Source: Ectocarpus siliculosus (lineage: Eukaryota; Sar; Phaeophyceae; Ectocarpales; Ectocarpaceae). Taken from it: a stretch of DNA of 31,678 nucleotides. The DNA lies in NCBI GenBank assembly GCA_000310025.1, contig FN649731.1:1116784-1148461 (forward strand), in the 5' to 3' direction. Position 1 is the first letter of the stretch. Each line of letters starts with the position of its first letter. The notes below the pieces were generated by a model. The model made no database searches. It had not been told where the DNA came from and worked only from the letters and a program-made list of their open reading frames with translations. This document shows, one piece after another, positions 21,179 through 31,634 of the stretch. A program made the position numbers and the translations under genes.

Positions 21179-23482
21179 CGCCCAAGCGTAAGAGGCGAGG
21201 CACTCGGTGTCCAATTGCGCGGTACTCGAAATATTTCTGCGGTTGCCGCATCACGCTCGAGCGTCACATGTTCTCGCGACCCGCATCCATACACCCTTCA
21301 CCATGGAACACAATATTCAACTACCCGGCCAATATCGCGTCTATGCATCGGAAAGCAAAAAGGAGAACACAACTCACCACGTGCGTGAACTCCCGACTGG
21401 TTGACCCATTAGTAATGCAGGTATACGGAAGTGGGATTTCGGAGGAGAGGCTCCCTGTTCCTGCGTCCTTGAAGGTGATGTATATCCATTCGCTGAATGG
21501 TTCATTCGTGCGAACGTGAGGTAGGGCGAGGATCGATGGACCAGCGATATTGCGATAGAGGAGACCCAATACAGAAAAATCCCGTACGTACTTGCAGCAT
21601 CACATGAATTTAGGAATAGCAGCTGAAATACAAGTCGAACGACCCCTTTTCCCTTTTCGCTACAGTTCGCGTCACATTTCCAAGCGAGAGAAAGCGCATC
21701 AAAGCGGCCACAAACGGAACCGAACATTCGGCGTTCGTTGTTTGTCGGTCGTCTAGTGCCCAAAGAGCGCCTGTCAGCACTTAACTTGTGGGTCCCCCAG
21801 CCTTCCGCGAGGCAAGTTTTGGAATCGTTGTATCCACCCGGGTACCAGCTCATCTGCGGGCACACGAACGAAGAGTTTCTGTTGACGAAGGTGTGAGTCT
21901 TGTCAAGAACCAATCATTTGTCGGATTGAACCCTTTCCCTGCACCATCGGATTGTGATGTAGCACCACCTCCACCCGAACGAAATATCGTAAGGATGGGT
22001 ACCGTTCATCGTGCAGGACTTGGTATACCTAAGGGTTCAATCTATTGATCGTTCATAGTGGTTATAATCAGTCCCAAACCAGTTTCCTCTTGCTCACGTC
22101 AAGGAGGATGTGGTCGAGGTATTCACCAGTTTCCGGCTCTTGCCCCAGAAACGTCGTGATGGTCGAGGTCTCGTACTCCACGCAGAAGAAGCCTTTCTGC
22201 AGCAAGGGTGGGGAGAAAACCTAATCTTAAGTTGTCTTCGACGCCCTAACAAGGAGGGATTTCTCCGGTTGAGGAAAAGTTGTTGCATAGTGCTCGGGTC
22301 TGGGGTTCAAACACTTCTTGGCATACCGACATATTCGAAGCCGGTCGTGAAGCGTGCCGACCCCCATCGTCACCTACGGTGAAGAAGCGACTGAGAGCGA
22401 GCTGCAAGCACCCTCTCAACAGAAAACAAAATCAGGATCTTCCATGGAATCCTTCGACCTGGCCCGCTAGACACGGCATGGCAAACACAACTCAGCTATA
22501 CATGACCACAGAAACGGGTACTGTGTGTCCTGGAATATCACTATGCGAAAAAGACCCAGATCATGTCAGCTATCTGCCTTCCTCACGTCTTTTGATAGGA
22601 TTTGTTCCCCGGGAATAACTTGCTCGTATTCCCCCCCGGGGTAGAACACCGCAAGGGTCTCTCCTCCCTCTGTTGCGTTCGAGGAGTTCACGCATTCCTC
22701 CTGCAGCTCCATTTCGTCGCAGCCGTAGTTGACATACAAGCACACCCACAAGTCCGGGTACTGATATATGTTGTTCTGAGGCAAAAGCGGGCACAAGCAG
22801 AGTCAGCGGGGGACGCGGGAGGAAAGCTTCAACAGTAAAGTGTGTTCGTGAATGGGAAGCAGATGCTGCTGTTCCACCGCACTCACTACCCCGCCTTCGG
22901 CTTACCGAGAGCTTGAAGGTCGTGCCGGGGTCCTCGCGCCTCTTGAGGCCTCTGTACAGTGTGTAGGTAGAATCTGCGACAACAACACGGCCATCAGCCA
23001 GCCAGTCAGCGGTGGGCCTTTTGATAGGGTTCAAGATTCAGAGCAAGACCTTCAATAACAAACGTTGTTCATTCACTGGGCACCAATGACATCCTTCACT
23101 CGCCGCTCCGTAGCTTTACACCACTCTACAAGGCATCCAATCGCTGTTAAGGCCGCGCGGACCATACGAGCCGAATGCATGAGGAGGCATGTGACATGTT
23201 CCTTCCGCAGTCGAAACAAATGGAATCCGCAGAGGCCATCGGGGCGAAGTTTGCAAAGCTTCGCGTTCACAAACTGTACTGCGATCAGTTGGAGAGACCG
23301 AGGGAAAGGAGCGAAGTTGTCGAGTATTTCGTGTCTTGTAGCGGCGCTCGTTCACTCACACGAGATGATGCCCACGATCAGCGTCGTCCAGAGCAGCACG
23401 GCCCGCCGTTTGTGCCGTGGTACGACCTCTTCCGGTTTCCTGAGATTGCGCACAGAGGTGTATAGATGTCCGGAATGCTCGT
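19717..23482 (-). CDS. Two-span membrane protein with Cys-rich, N-glycosylated ectodomain
   Basis: Minus-strand exons: 23360-23482, 22906-22973, 22587-22775, 22098-22196, about 21786-21898, 21378-21590, one unresolved, 20666-20856, 20166-20301 and 19717-19865. Most junctions have strong donors (GTGAGT, GTAAGC, GTGAGG, GTGAGC, GTAGGA) and agreeing phases. The N-terminal side is basic (RNLRKPEEVVPRHKRR) and is followed by span 1 (AVLLWTTLIVGIIS). The ectodomain has many cysteines (VCLYVNYGCDEMELQEEC; KGFFCVEYETS; SSFVCPQMSWYPGG) and sequons (NSS, NAT, NSS, NGS). Before span 2 comes DLAELFGTVGGFW, then DLLLLLWPIFFVAS and a short basic tail ending at TAG 19717-19719. One N-terminal and one C-terminal span around a large Cys-rich loop is the topology of ASC/DEG-ENaC and P2X channels, and the GG motif before span 2 recalls the former. 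That comparison is inference; no signature was matched. Start codon and one middle exon unresolved. Confidence 0.7.
21094..21134 (+). repeat. Dispersed short repeat, copy 3
   Basis: Reads TACTGGGTAGAGAAAGATCG then GAACGGTTTTTAATGTGAAGA, matching copies 1 and 2. It runs straight into a CAA microsatellite. It lies in the unresolved 20857-21377 part of the two-span membrane gene. Confidence 0.6.
21134..21178. repeat. (CAA)n microsatellite
   Basis: About 15 perfect CAA units, directly after dispersed repeat copy 3. Confidence 0.95.
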
Positions 23483-26048
23483 CTGTTCATTTTTTTTTAC
23501 TAGAGCTGCAGGTCAGCGATTGAATTACAATTACACGATTTTATACGCTTCATCTTCACCTTAAGTCTCCGCATTCAACACTATCTACTTGGCAACGTTC
23601 CGCAATACAATAGATGTCTCGGCCATACCGAATGAGCTGCCGCCAAAAGAAAGTACGCAAACATTCTGTGCGCGCTCTCCCTGTCATATCCTCTAAAAAA
23701 AACATTCGAAATTCCGGAGCGATTGATCACAACAATACCACAGGCCAATGCGTCGTGCCCACCTTCAAAGTCTGTATGCCTCTCACCACATTGCGACGGG
23801 TTGCGTTCTCACGCAGAGAAGATGCAGGTAGGTATTGTGCTGCCCGTCAGTCCAGCAGCGTGATAATCAACCCTGATGCGAGAATAGGTGTCACCGAGCG
23901 GGGAACATGTTTCGAGCCTATAAGCGGCCAGGAGCTGAACCCTCTGCGAACGGCCGCAAAAATCGGTTACGTACAACTGAAGCAAGCAACAAGTGGAAGA
24001 CCATATCTTGGCGCCCATTTTGATGCGAAGGCAATACAATGGGCTCCTGCTGTTAAGGGAAATTCTCATTACTTTGATATACAAGTTTTCTCCGGGGGAC
24101 CCACTCGCCCCTACCCTGAAGTGCGTGTACTTTTCGTTGTGCTTTTCGGAAGCCGCGGAGAGAGACAGTTGTGAAAGAGTGACAATCTTGACAATAGAGG
24201 CAACAAGTACAAGACACACTGCCAATGGGCGAGACGTGAAATCGTCTGACGCAAGGAAGCAGTGTACTAAACTGAATAACAAAATGAACTAAGGTATAAC
24301 CAGGGTTGTGCTGGACTCCAACAACAAGAAAATTTTCAATTAATCACCTACTTTGGATGGTGCTTCCGCCCAAATTGGGAAATTGAGGCTCGACACACCT
24401 CGCCAAGCGACTGCTCCGGTGACGTTCAATGTTCATATGGGTTGCACAAGTCTGTGGTGGAGAAGCAATCCATAGTTCATAGAAAAGGGCAGGCCGCAGA
24501 AGGTCCACACTGACGACGACGTGGGCTCGGTATTATTCTCGCTCACAGCCTGCAATGGGTTTCGGTAGCCGTGTCAACACGTTGTGCCCACAAATGAGAT
24601 TCGGGCGCCAAAAGAGGAACACCATCGTCCATCGTCCAAGGGGATTAGTTAAACCTTCTGTGGGCCTCACAAACCGGACTCAAGGGAACAGCAATAGGCA
24701 CCAAAAGAAGGGAGATCCACAGGAATCCCAGGGATATTGCGAAGAGACCCACTTGCGAAAGCTTATATGCTGCATGCGAGAACAAACTACAACGCAAAGA
24801 CAACAACCTCAGCCGACACCACCCACCTCTCGCGCAAAAAACTTGTGCGTCTACGCACGCACATATATAGCAACCTCGACTGATAACGAATATTGTTTGC
24901 TCAACTGAAGGAAAGACCAGAATGGAAAGAAAGAGTTTCGATGTCAAGAAAAAAAATGCGTGTAGTGTGTCGTCAAAATCTAGACAACAAAGTTGATGCG
25001 CATGTCAATCCGAAGTCCCTCCCACGTACTTTACCCACATATATGAGGAAATAAGGCAACAGCAGTGAACTACGACGTATTATAAACCCCATGACAGAAT
25101 CTACTGTCCAGCGCGATGATCATAGACACGAGATAAGTACGTGTGCCACATCATCGATGTCCCTGCCTACGATGTGTGCAAAGACTGTGTTCGGAGTGTG
25201 ACATGCAGAGGCAGGCATGAACGATACCAATGAAATGTATCGTGTTGTACGTGCGCAGCACCTAAGACATCCATTCGAGGAACAATCGTTCGAGGAACAT
25301 TCATTCAAGGAACAACTCTGCTTGAATGTTGGCAAAATCTTCTTGCACCAAGAGGGAGCTTGCCAAGTGGGGTGAAAATGTTGGGATTTAGCTAGAGCGT
25401 ACCATCATGCAGCAGCTCCAAGATCAGGGAGGGAGCTTTACACGCGAACCGACTCTCTGCACGAGGCTGGTGTCTTGCAGCCTAATTCAGCCATATTCCT
25501 AGGTTTTATTGCCACCTAATGCGAAAGGTTTGAGGCGATTATGTGTTGTAGGGGATAAGCATGGTGTGTTCAAAACTCAAATGTCAGGAGAGCCCACGCC
25601 TTTGGTCTGAACGCACGCGCTTGCATGTTGCGCATATTAACCCACTGGCTACACCATCCCCACCCCAGGATGCTATGGAAATGCCCGATACAACCACGCC
25701 AGTTCAGGGTCAGGCTATCACAACAAGCTTCAGTTAATTTGGGCTTCAAGAGGGCAAGCACGTCTGTCTTCAAGTTCAAACTAACCTCGGTGCTTTGCCA
25801 ATATACGATCCAAACATGACCCGGGGCGTGCAGCTACGTGCACGCCAGACCGTGCACAAAAGAGTTAAACGCGGCAGCATTACAGAGTCCACATAGTACG
25901 TATCCAAACAGGTTTTAGACCGTCACGTTCTCAGGTTACAGAGGATCAGATCTTATGTATGGCTGCCAAGAGTCAACGAAGAGCCCGGTCCACGACAAGG
26001 TGTGCGCCTTCATAAGCTGTACGTGTAACGTGACATTTTGTAGTTTTT
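23483..26048. other. Long stretch without a confident gene
   Basis: A plus-strand frame of 186 codons (23614-24174) and an overlapping minus-strand frame of 157 codons (23809-24282) are both open, and neither is convincing. The minus strand near 24000-24170 has donor- and acceptor-like sites around HNEKYTHFR and QDMVFHLLLQ, so an upstream exon of the two-span membrane gene may be here. A hydrophobic minus-strand stretch (GLFAISLGFLWISLLLVPIA, around 24690-24750) could be a leader. Three near-identical 15-base units occur at 25274-25318. Confidence 0.3.
25274..25330. repeat. 15-base tandem repeat ending in a small hairpin
   Basis: Three units resembling TTCGAGGAACAATCG follow each other. The last overlaps CATTCAAG ... 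CTTGAATG, an 8-base inverted pair with an 11-base loop. Confidence 0.55.
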
Positions 26049-28366
26049 ATGGTATACCCTGGCCAGGTATTCAATGCATGGAATGACGACCGGCATAGGT
26101 CGACCTGCCGTCAGATGAACCGTGGGAGGGGTAGGCGGGGCCAACGGGCTTGTGGGGTGAACCGCCCTACAGCTCAACCGGGTACGCCACCGGCGTCGCC
26201 TCGGAACCAGCCTGTGAGCCCGGTTACACCCGGAAGCCGGGGTATGCAGCCAATATGGTACCTTCACCAGCTTACGGAAGGCACGTTGACCCCGAGTACC
26301 CAAGTGGTCGACAACACAGGAGGAAACGTCACAAGTGGACGCCCACGGAGTGGGAGCAGGATAGACGACAACCTAACCACCGAGGTGGGCACCCCCATCG
26401 CAGCGATAAAGCGTTACGCGAGAGAATCCGGTGCACGCGTTCGTCGGACGGAAGGAAAGACCCGGTCGGGCAGGAAACGCAGGAGGAGGACGCCCTCTGT
26501 TAGGGATACGGGTGGCCTATCCAATCTTGAGAGCAAGCTAGCGGAGGAGGATTACTACAAGCAGCAGAGCGAGTCGAGGAGGGAGGCAACGGCCCGTAAA
26601 GATCGCGCGATTGCCCGAGACGAACGGAGAAACTCAGAAGCCGGGGGGAATCAACGCGTTGATTCTCGGCGTAGGAGTCACACGGGAACTCAGGACAAGC
26701 TGGTTATCAGCCAAGAAAGAGGGGTGCGGGTAGGAGACTTTCTACCCCAGTGGTGCTATCTGTAGGCCAACCAATACCTGTAGGCAAGAAGCGAAAACCG
26801 GCGTGCGGGCGTGGGGAATGCGGATCTTTTACACACAACCCTCGTCCTAACCTTCGTCGAGTCGGGCTGTGACTGCTGTACCTCACGGCAATTTCCGGGC
26901 TACGATTCGACACGTGGTGGGTACTCGTCCTTAAGATCGTGCAGACGGAGGATTTTTATGACAAGCCGTTGTTCTTCGAGGAGCAGGACAGCACGTGGGC
27001 CGTGGATATCGACGGATTGCGCGAAACCTTTTGGTGACCACGTTTTTCTACAGGGATGAAGCGGCGTTTGGCAGTGCTCATTCATCTCCAGCCCAGCTGC
27101 TCGAAAGCGTCGACGGCGACGTCGAGGGCTACGTGAGCTTGATCCGCTACGCCATCCTCCAACTCTCCAAGAAGAAGACGATAGCCACCTGTCCGTCTTG
27201 TTTTTCCTTGCGCAAGCAGGGAGAACGGGGTAACGCCATCTTCCGGTACTGGCAGCACGGCCTGAGGGAGACCATGCCGGCGACTGAGTTTGCCGATAAA
27301 GGATGGGGCGTCGACCCACGAGAAAAGGGAAGCAACGGAGACGAACTCACAGCCGAGAACTGCGTGCTTTGGCTGTCCGAGTATTCTTCCATCGGCCCTG
27401 ACCGAAAGACAGTCACGCTGGCGTGCCGTTGCAATCCGGAGACGCCCCTGTGCAACAGGCGCAGGAGAAAGACAGAAAGTGCTCGCTCGCTGGCGGCTAC
27501 AGAAGTCGTTGCACCCTGCGTCGGGCGGCGCCGGCACCCGTGCGAACAGAGGGGAGGTCTGCGTCCCGGCGTACGGTGGGTGCTCCTCAAACTGGGCTGA
27601 TCGAGGGTACCACCCGACCCCAACTACACATCCAGGCTCGACCACACCCATCCTCCCGTGTTGCCAATGCCTTGACACTCTTTCTCTCGCCTCGAGGAAG
27701 CAGCGCGAATCGCAGGGAGCGGGACAGAATGACGAGGAGGCGGGGACCCTCCGCGAGTAACGACGTTTCTTCCGGCGATGCCGCGAAATCGACGAACGCA
27801 GAGCTGGAGGACCCCGCGCCGGACGAGAACGGCGACGGTTCGGTCGGTGTACTCGACGATTTGGTGAAGTGGGATTCGGTTGAATCTAGCCCCAGCGGTG
27901 GGGAATCTGACGGGTTGAGCGAGAAGGGCGTCCACCCGGTGTGGAGTGAAGGAAACACGGATGATGGTGTTGAGGACCTCGTTTACGACGCCTGGAACTG
28001 AGATCTGGCTACTTCTTCAGGCAGCCGCATGTGGCGCTCCTTGAGGGACGTGGCTTGGAGTTGGGGACGTCGTGACGGGCATTCTTGCACGTCAGATCTC
28101 CACATCGTAACGAAAGATCAAAAACCGGCGCTTCCTTTCCCTTGCTCTACACTTCTAAGGATGTGTGTGATCTGTTTCATTCTAAGCCATATTTTCTCGT
28201 CGTTCTTGGTGGTTCAACAGGTCCGTGCTTCACTTGCGTTCCGTTGGATGCATCCGGCAAATACGACGACCCGGGGTACAAGATTATCAGACGTAGGAAC
28301 AGAAGCCGTACGCTGAACAGCCGGCTAGGGTGCGCGCGTTCTCGCCCGACAAATTTTCATACCTAG
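26049..28366 (+). pseudogene. Coding-like tract with repeated frame changes (decayed gene or short-intron gene)
   Basis: Protein-like sequence runs almost continuously but changes frame. Frame one runs 26049-26765 from ATG: Gly/Pro/Arg-rich, then a charged helix with AEEDYYKQQSESRREATARK. Frame two runs about 26775-27037: ACGRGECGSFTHNPRPNLRR, an internal TGA at 26870, then FDTWWVLVLKIVQTEDFYDK and LFFEEQDSTWAVDIDGLRE. Frame three runs about 27056-27430: LLESVDGDVEGYVSLIRYAI, then CPSC and GNAIFRYWQHGLRE. Then comes a Cys-rich piece near 27500-27700 (GEVCVPAYGGCSSNWADRGY; PILPCCQCLD), and an acidic piece to TGA 28001 (LEDPAPDENGDGSVGVLDDL). A last piece, VCDLFHSKPYFLVVLGGSTG, lies near 28160-28230. 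The CxxC and CCxC clusters suggest zinc binding and possible transposon ancestry, which is inference. A few GT-AG pairs of 59 bases could mend some shifts, but not the TGA. No family recognised. Confidence 0.45.
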
Positions 28367-28635
28367 GTGCGCATCGACCCGGACGGGGGGGGCAGGCATC
28401 TGTTTTCTCAGCCACGCCGGGTGTCCGTGGTTTTTTTGCGTCCTATTTTCTTCTTCGCGTTTTATCGGCAATCTGCCTGAAACCTATGGGGACGAGGGCG
28501 CGTCGGGCCTGTATCGTTTGTACTGACTGTAAACGAGTTCTTTGTTGTATCATTCTGTTCGAGCATGATGTTTTTTGACGAACTTTGTATCATCTTGGTA
28601 TCGGAACATCAGTGCGTGCTGGCAGTAGTAGGTGT
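28367..28635. other. Intergenic gap
   Basis: Separates convergent coding tracts. No gene or clear signal is seen. Confidence 0.4.
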
Positions 28636-29462
28636 TCACGCCTCGAGGGGGCTTGTTTCTTGAGCGAACGCGGTGATTTCCTGAGCCAAGTGGGCGATCA
28701 ACGCTGGAGGCGGCTGCTGCCCGCTCTCTTGTTTGCTCGTGTTTTTGTCGCAGAGAGGGTCGAAGTGTTTTCGAGCTGACGTTCCGAACGCACTTGCTTG
28801 CTCCAGCTTGACCTCTGGCGCAGTTAATATCCTGAGAGCATTAAAGTTGTGCGGGAAGAAGAGCATCCCTTGATGTTTGATAAGTTTGGGCAACTCGGGG
28901 GGCCCGGGGTTGCGTGCAGTGTTCGTGTGCAAGTACTTCCTCGCGTTTTCGACACACCCACAATGGAAAGTGCACATTCATACTTCGAGAGACACTTCAA
29001 TGTGTAGGTAGGCCGGCCGTTGCCTGCGTGCGACATCAGATAGCACAACGTTATTATTGACCAAACTCACTGAACAGCAGCAGGCGAGCGGGGGGCACCC
29101 CAACAGCAACTTCCGTTAAACCTAGCTGACGCCATTCAAGAATACTCCACCTGTGGTTCACCTTACACCACAATTCCAAGTGCTCTACAACCACAAGATC
29201 AGCAGCTGACATGATCCACGCTCGTTGTTTCCGATAACGTGGCAGGGCAGAGTCTAAACACGATTCCTGTAGACGAACGCAAGTTTTCAACTTCATCCGT
29301 ACCCACCTCTCGATGCCCTGCACTACATCATCAAGCTGAATGCTTGTGCAATAGTCTATACTCTCTGACGCTCAGTTCGTCTTCCCTGAACTTTTGGCGG
29401 CGATTGATGACGTGGTGGGCGCGTTCTCGTGCTTGGACTCTGCCGCGGGTGCACAGCACCAT
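28636..29462 (-). CDS. Small 233-residue hypothetical protein with three very short introns
   Basis: Exons 29370-29462, 29071-29335, 28984-29023 and 28636-28939 join in phase through introns of 34, 47 and 44 bases, all GT-AG (GTCAGA...TTCAG; GTGAGT...CGCAG; GTATGA...GCGAG). The ATG at 29462 sits in GCAACCATGG, a good initiation context, and the frame ends at TAA or TAG in 28636-28638. The product starts basic (ARERAHHVINRRQKFREDEL) and continues DDVVQGIERWVRMKLKTC, SAADLVVVEHLELWCKV and LGLTEVAVGVPPARLLLFS. It ends with ELPKLIKHQGMLFFPHNFNA and a polar tail (QESGQQPPPALIAHLAQE). No domain recognised. If the introns are not real, this is instead a gene broken by indels. Confidence 0.5.
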
Positions 29463-30174
29463 GGTTGCGCCGTGCAGATACGAGGATATGTATTGTATAA
29501 TATGTACGTACATGTGCATATCTGGATACACATTATTTTTCGGCCGGGGTTGCGGGTTGCGCCGAAGCCTACAGCAGTGTATCGAATTTGGCAAATCTTG
29601 GCTCCCTAGATAGCGCTATCGGAATAGTCTGCTGCTCTGAGATTAGCTTTGGGGGATGTACGCCGGTCGCACTGCTCTCGTGTGTGTTAACCTCGTGTAA
29701 ACCAAATGCAAAACGATATTTTTTGTTCCTCCGTCATTTTTTTTCGTGCAGCACCTGCTGTTGAAGCATCGATCGGTTCTACTCCTATGAATGTATGCAT
29801 ACACCACCAGCAACATTGATTCTACCACACCACACCTCCGTGTCTTGCCGAGCGTCGGCTTCTTCGCCGCTGAGACTCTTGCCGATCGTCGATCGTCGGA
29901 TTGTTTTCGCCGAACTGCGGACCGCTCCTGTGTATCCAGAACGAAAAAGGAACGGTGGTGATCTTTTGGTCACTTGCCTGCTGCTGTGTGACGTGGCGTG
30001 GTGGCCAGGATGAGGAGGTCGAGAAGATGCAGCCGGAGATGCAGGATGCCGGGCACGGGGCTTTCATTTACAAACAAACACGGAGCCCCCGTTGTTGGCC
30101 CGCATATATGATAGCGAGTAGCGAGCGATTGAGCCACTCACATCATGCACACAACCAACTCGTACCGTGGAATC
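29463..30174. other. Divergent intergenic region
   Basis: Lies between the minus-strand small gene and the plus-strand leader exon, so it should hold promoters for both. No gene is visible, and no specific promoter element is claimed. Confidence 0.35.
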
Positions 30175-30323
30175 ATGATGACACGCTCGGCCGCCTTGAT
30201 TGCCTTGGGAATTGTCTTCCACCACGGCTGTGATGGGTTCGGAGTCGCGAGATCAACGACGGCTGGCTGCCGAAATGCGGCGAGAGGGCCAGGGACAAGG
30301 AGAACGAGGGGATGGGGCTCAAG
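30175..30323 (+). CDS. First exon encoding a secretory or plastid-type leader
   Basis: Two consecutive ATGs (30175, 30178) begin MMTRSAALIALGIVFHHGCD, a short n-region with one Arg followed by a hydrophobic core, as in a signal peptide. After it comes GFGVARSTTAGCRNAARG, rich in Ser, Thr, Ala and Arg without acidic residues. In algae with secondary plastids, leaders of signal peptide plus an aromatic residue (here Phe) plus a basic, hydroxylated transit region target the plastid, so this is a candidate; the usual ASAF-like motif is not clear. The exon ends at a good donor (CTCAAG then GTGAGC at 30324) in phase 2. The in-frame ATG at 30145 would put ten polar residues ahead of the leader and is less likely. 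Downstream exons were not resolved. Confidence 0.5.
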
Positions 30324-31634
30324 GTGAGCGAGACACACTGGGAACATCACGGTATCACGTCACGTTTGCTAGCAGTGCCTAGTGCTGCAGTGCCTCATGC
30401 TACGCGCCCATGGCCGACGAAGGCTTGGCTGAGGACACATGGATTTCTGGAGCAGTAAATAGAGTCGGAGAACTACAGTATGCACAGCAGTTGAGAGTTA
30501 CATATTTAGCTGCAGCGGGCGCGATGGACAACGCTCTTTCCAATCGGACAACGCTCTTTCCCCGCCGCGGTCTGGTCTCATTCCACTACAAGGCTTCTGA
30601 TGTCCAGCTAGCCGCATTTGTACATGTCGGTTCTTGCGGCTTCTGTTGCCTTGTCATTGCGGGCTGAAGTGCCCTGTGTGCGGTTGTGTCGATCACGACA
30701 AAGCCGAGCCATGGCGTCACCTCAAAACTCGCAACACACAACACAATACAACCACGTCGTTTTGGCAACACGCCGCAATCTCCGGAGAACTTCAACACTC
30801 GGTTCTCTCGGTTCTATTCGGACGTTTATTGTGTTTTCAAACAGACTCAACACAACCCCAGTATCCCGCAGACTTTCTTCCCCACTCACTGCTGCAAACA
30901 CTTCAACAGATCCCCTTCGACTGTGGTAGGTACGGCTGCAGTCCATCAGTGATTGCACGGCAGTGTTACCGCGGCTGCATCCTACACATAATATTTTCCC
31001 ACCCATCCCCGTGCTCTGGGTGTGGCGTGCCTGCTTTGTAAGAGCGCGCAAAGGTCGAAAGTCCCTTGCCGTGCTTGGAGTACAGTAGGTGGCCCGATAT
31101 AGTGGCAACTTGAATGGTGGAACTGCGTGAATAGTGGCATCGAAATCTCTTGGTTCACAATCTCGAATGTACATGAACCCGATATATCGAATAGTGGCGC
31201 TGCCCTGAAAAGTGCCATTTTCTCCTCTTGCCCCTATATGCCACTGCTATATCCGGCCACCTATACTCGTTCCTGCCGAATGCGAAACGTTTGGTTAGCC
31301 GGGATGGCCGGTCAACCCATGGCACACGCACACGCAAGGATGGTGACGAGCTTCGGGCTCATGCTTGCGAAACGTACAAGCCTCGGCCGGCGAAAACATA
31401 TCGCTCCGTCCCGGCATTGTAGGGGTGCGAGGTCTGCGGTCTACCGACCACCGCATGCGCTTACATGAGTACACCCCCTCCCCGGGACGATTGTCCATCG
31501 GCGATCGGTCCTTCGAAAACAACGCTCCGTCCTCTCGAGGACGCGCGGCTTACAAGTACACGGCATGAAAAACGTGAGAGCGCCCCCCCTAACACCACCA
31601 CCACCTCAAACGCAGGCCGCCGCAAGCCCCTGCC
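30324..31634. other. Probable introns and intergenic DNA
   Basis: Contains a 16-base direct repeat (GGACAACGCTCTTTCC at 30526-30541 and 30546-30561) and the MITE-like element at 31088-31261. A Cys/His-bearing frame near 30650 (HCGLKCPVCGCVDHD) is suggestive of a small zinc knuckle but has no splice support. Exons of the leader-bearing gene may lie here. Confidence 0.35.
31088..31261. mobile_element. MITE-like element with terminal inverted repeats and TA flanks
   Basis: The left end GGTGGCCCGATATAG matches the inverted right end GGTGGCCGGATATAG at 14 of 15 positions, followed on both sides by TGGCA. TA dinucleotides flank both ends (31086-31087 and 31262-31263), as expected for Tc1/mariner-type target duplication. 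The element is 174 bases and encodes nothing, so it would be non-autonomous. Confidence 0.6.

Noticed and set aside
22300-22320. GGGTCTGGGGTTCAAAC, resembling a tRNA T-loop
   Set aside because: No matching acceptor stem, D-arm or anticodon arm could be built around it.
23614-24174. 186-codon plus-strand ORF with an ATG
   Set aside because: An overlapping minus-strand frame of similar length is also open, no motif or codon pattern favours it, and it has no flanking signals. It remains possible but unsupported.
30722-31174. 150-codon minus-strand ORF
   Set aside because: It runs into the MITE-like element, and overlapping plus-strand frames are equally open. No coding character was seen.
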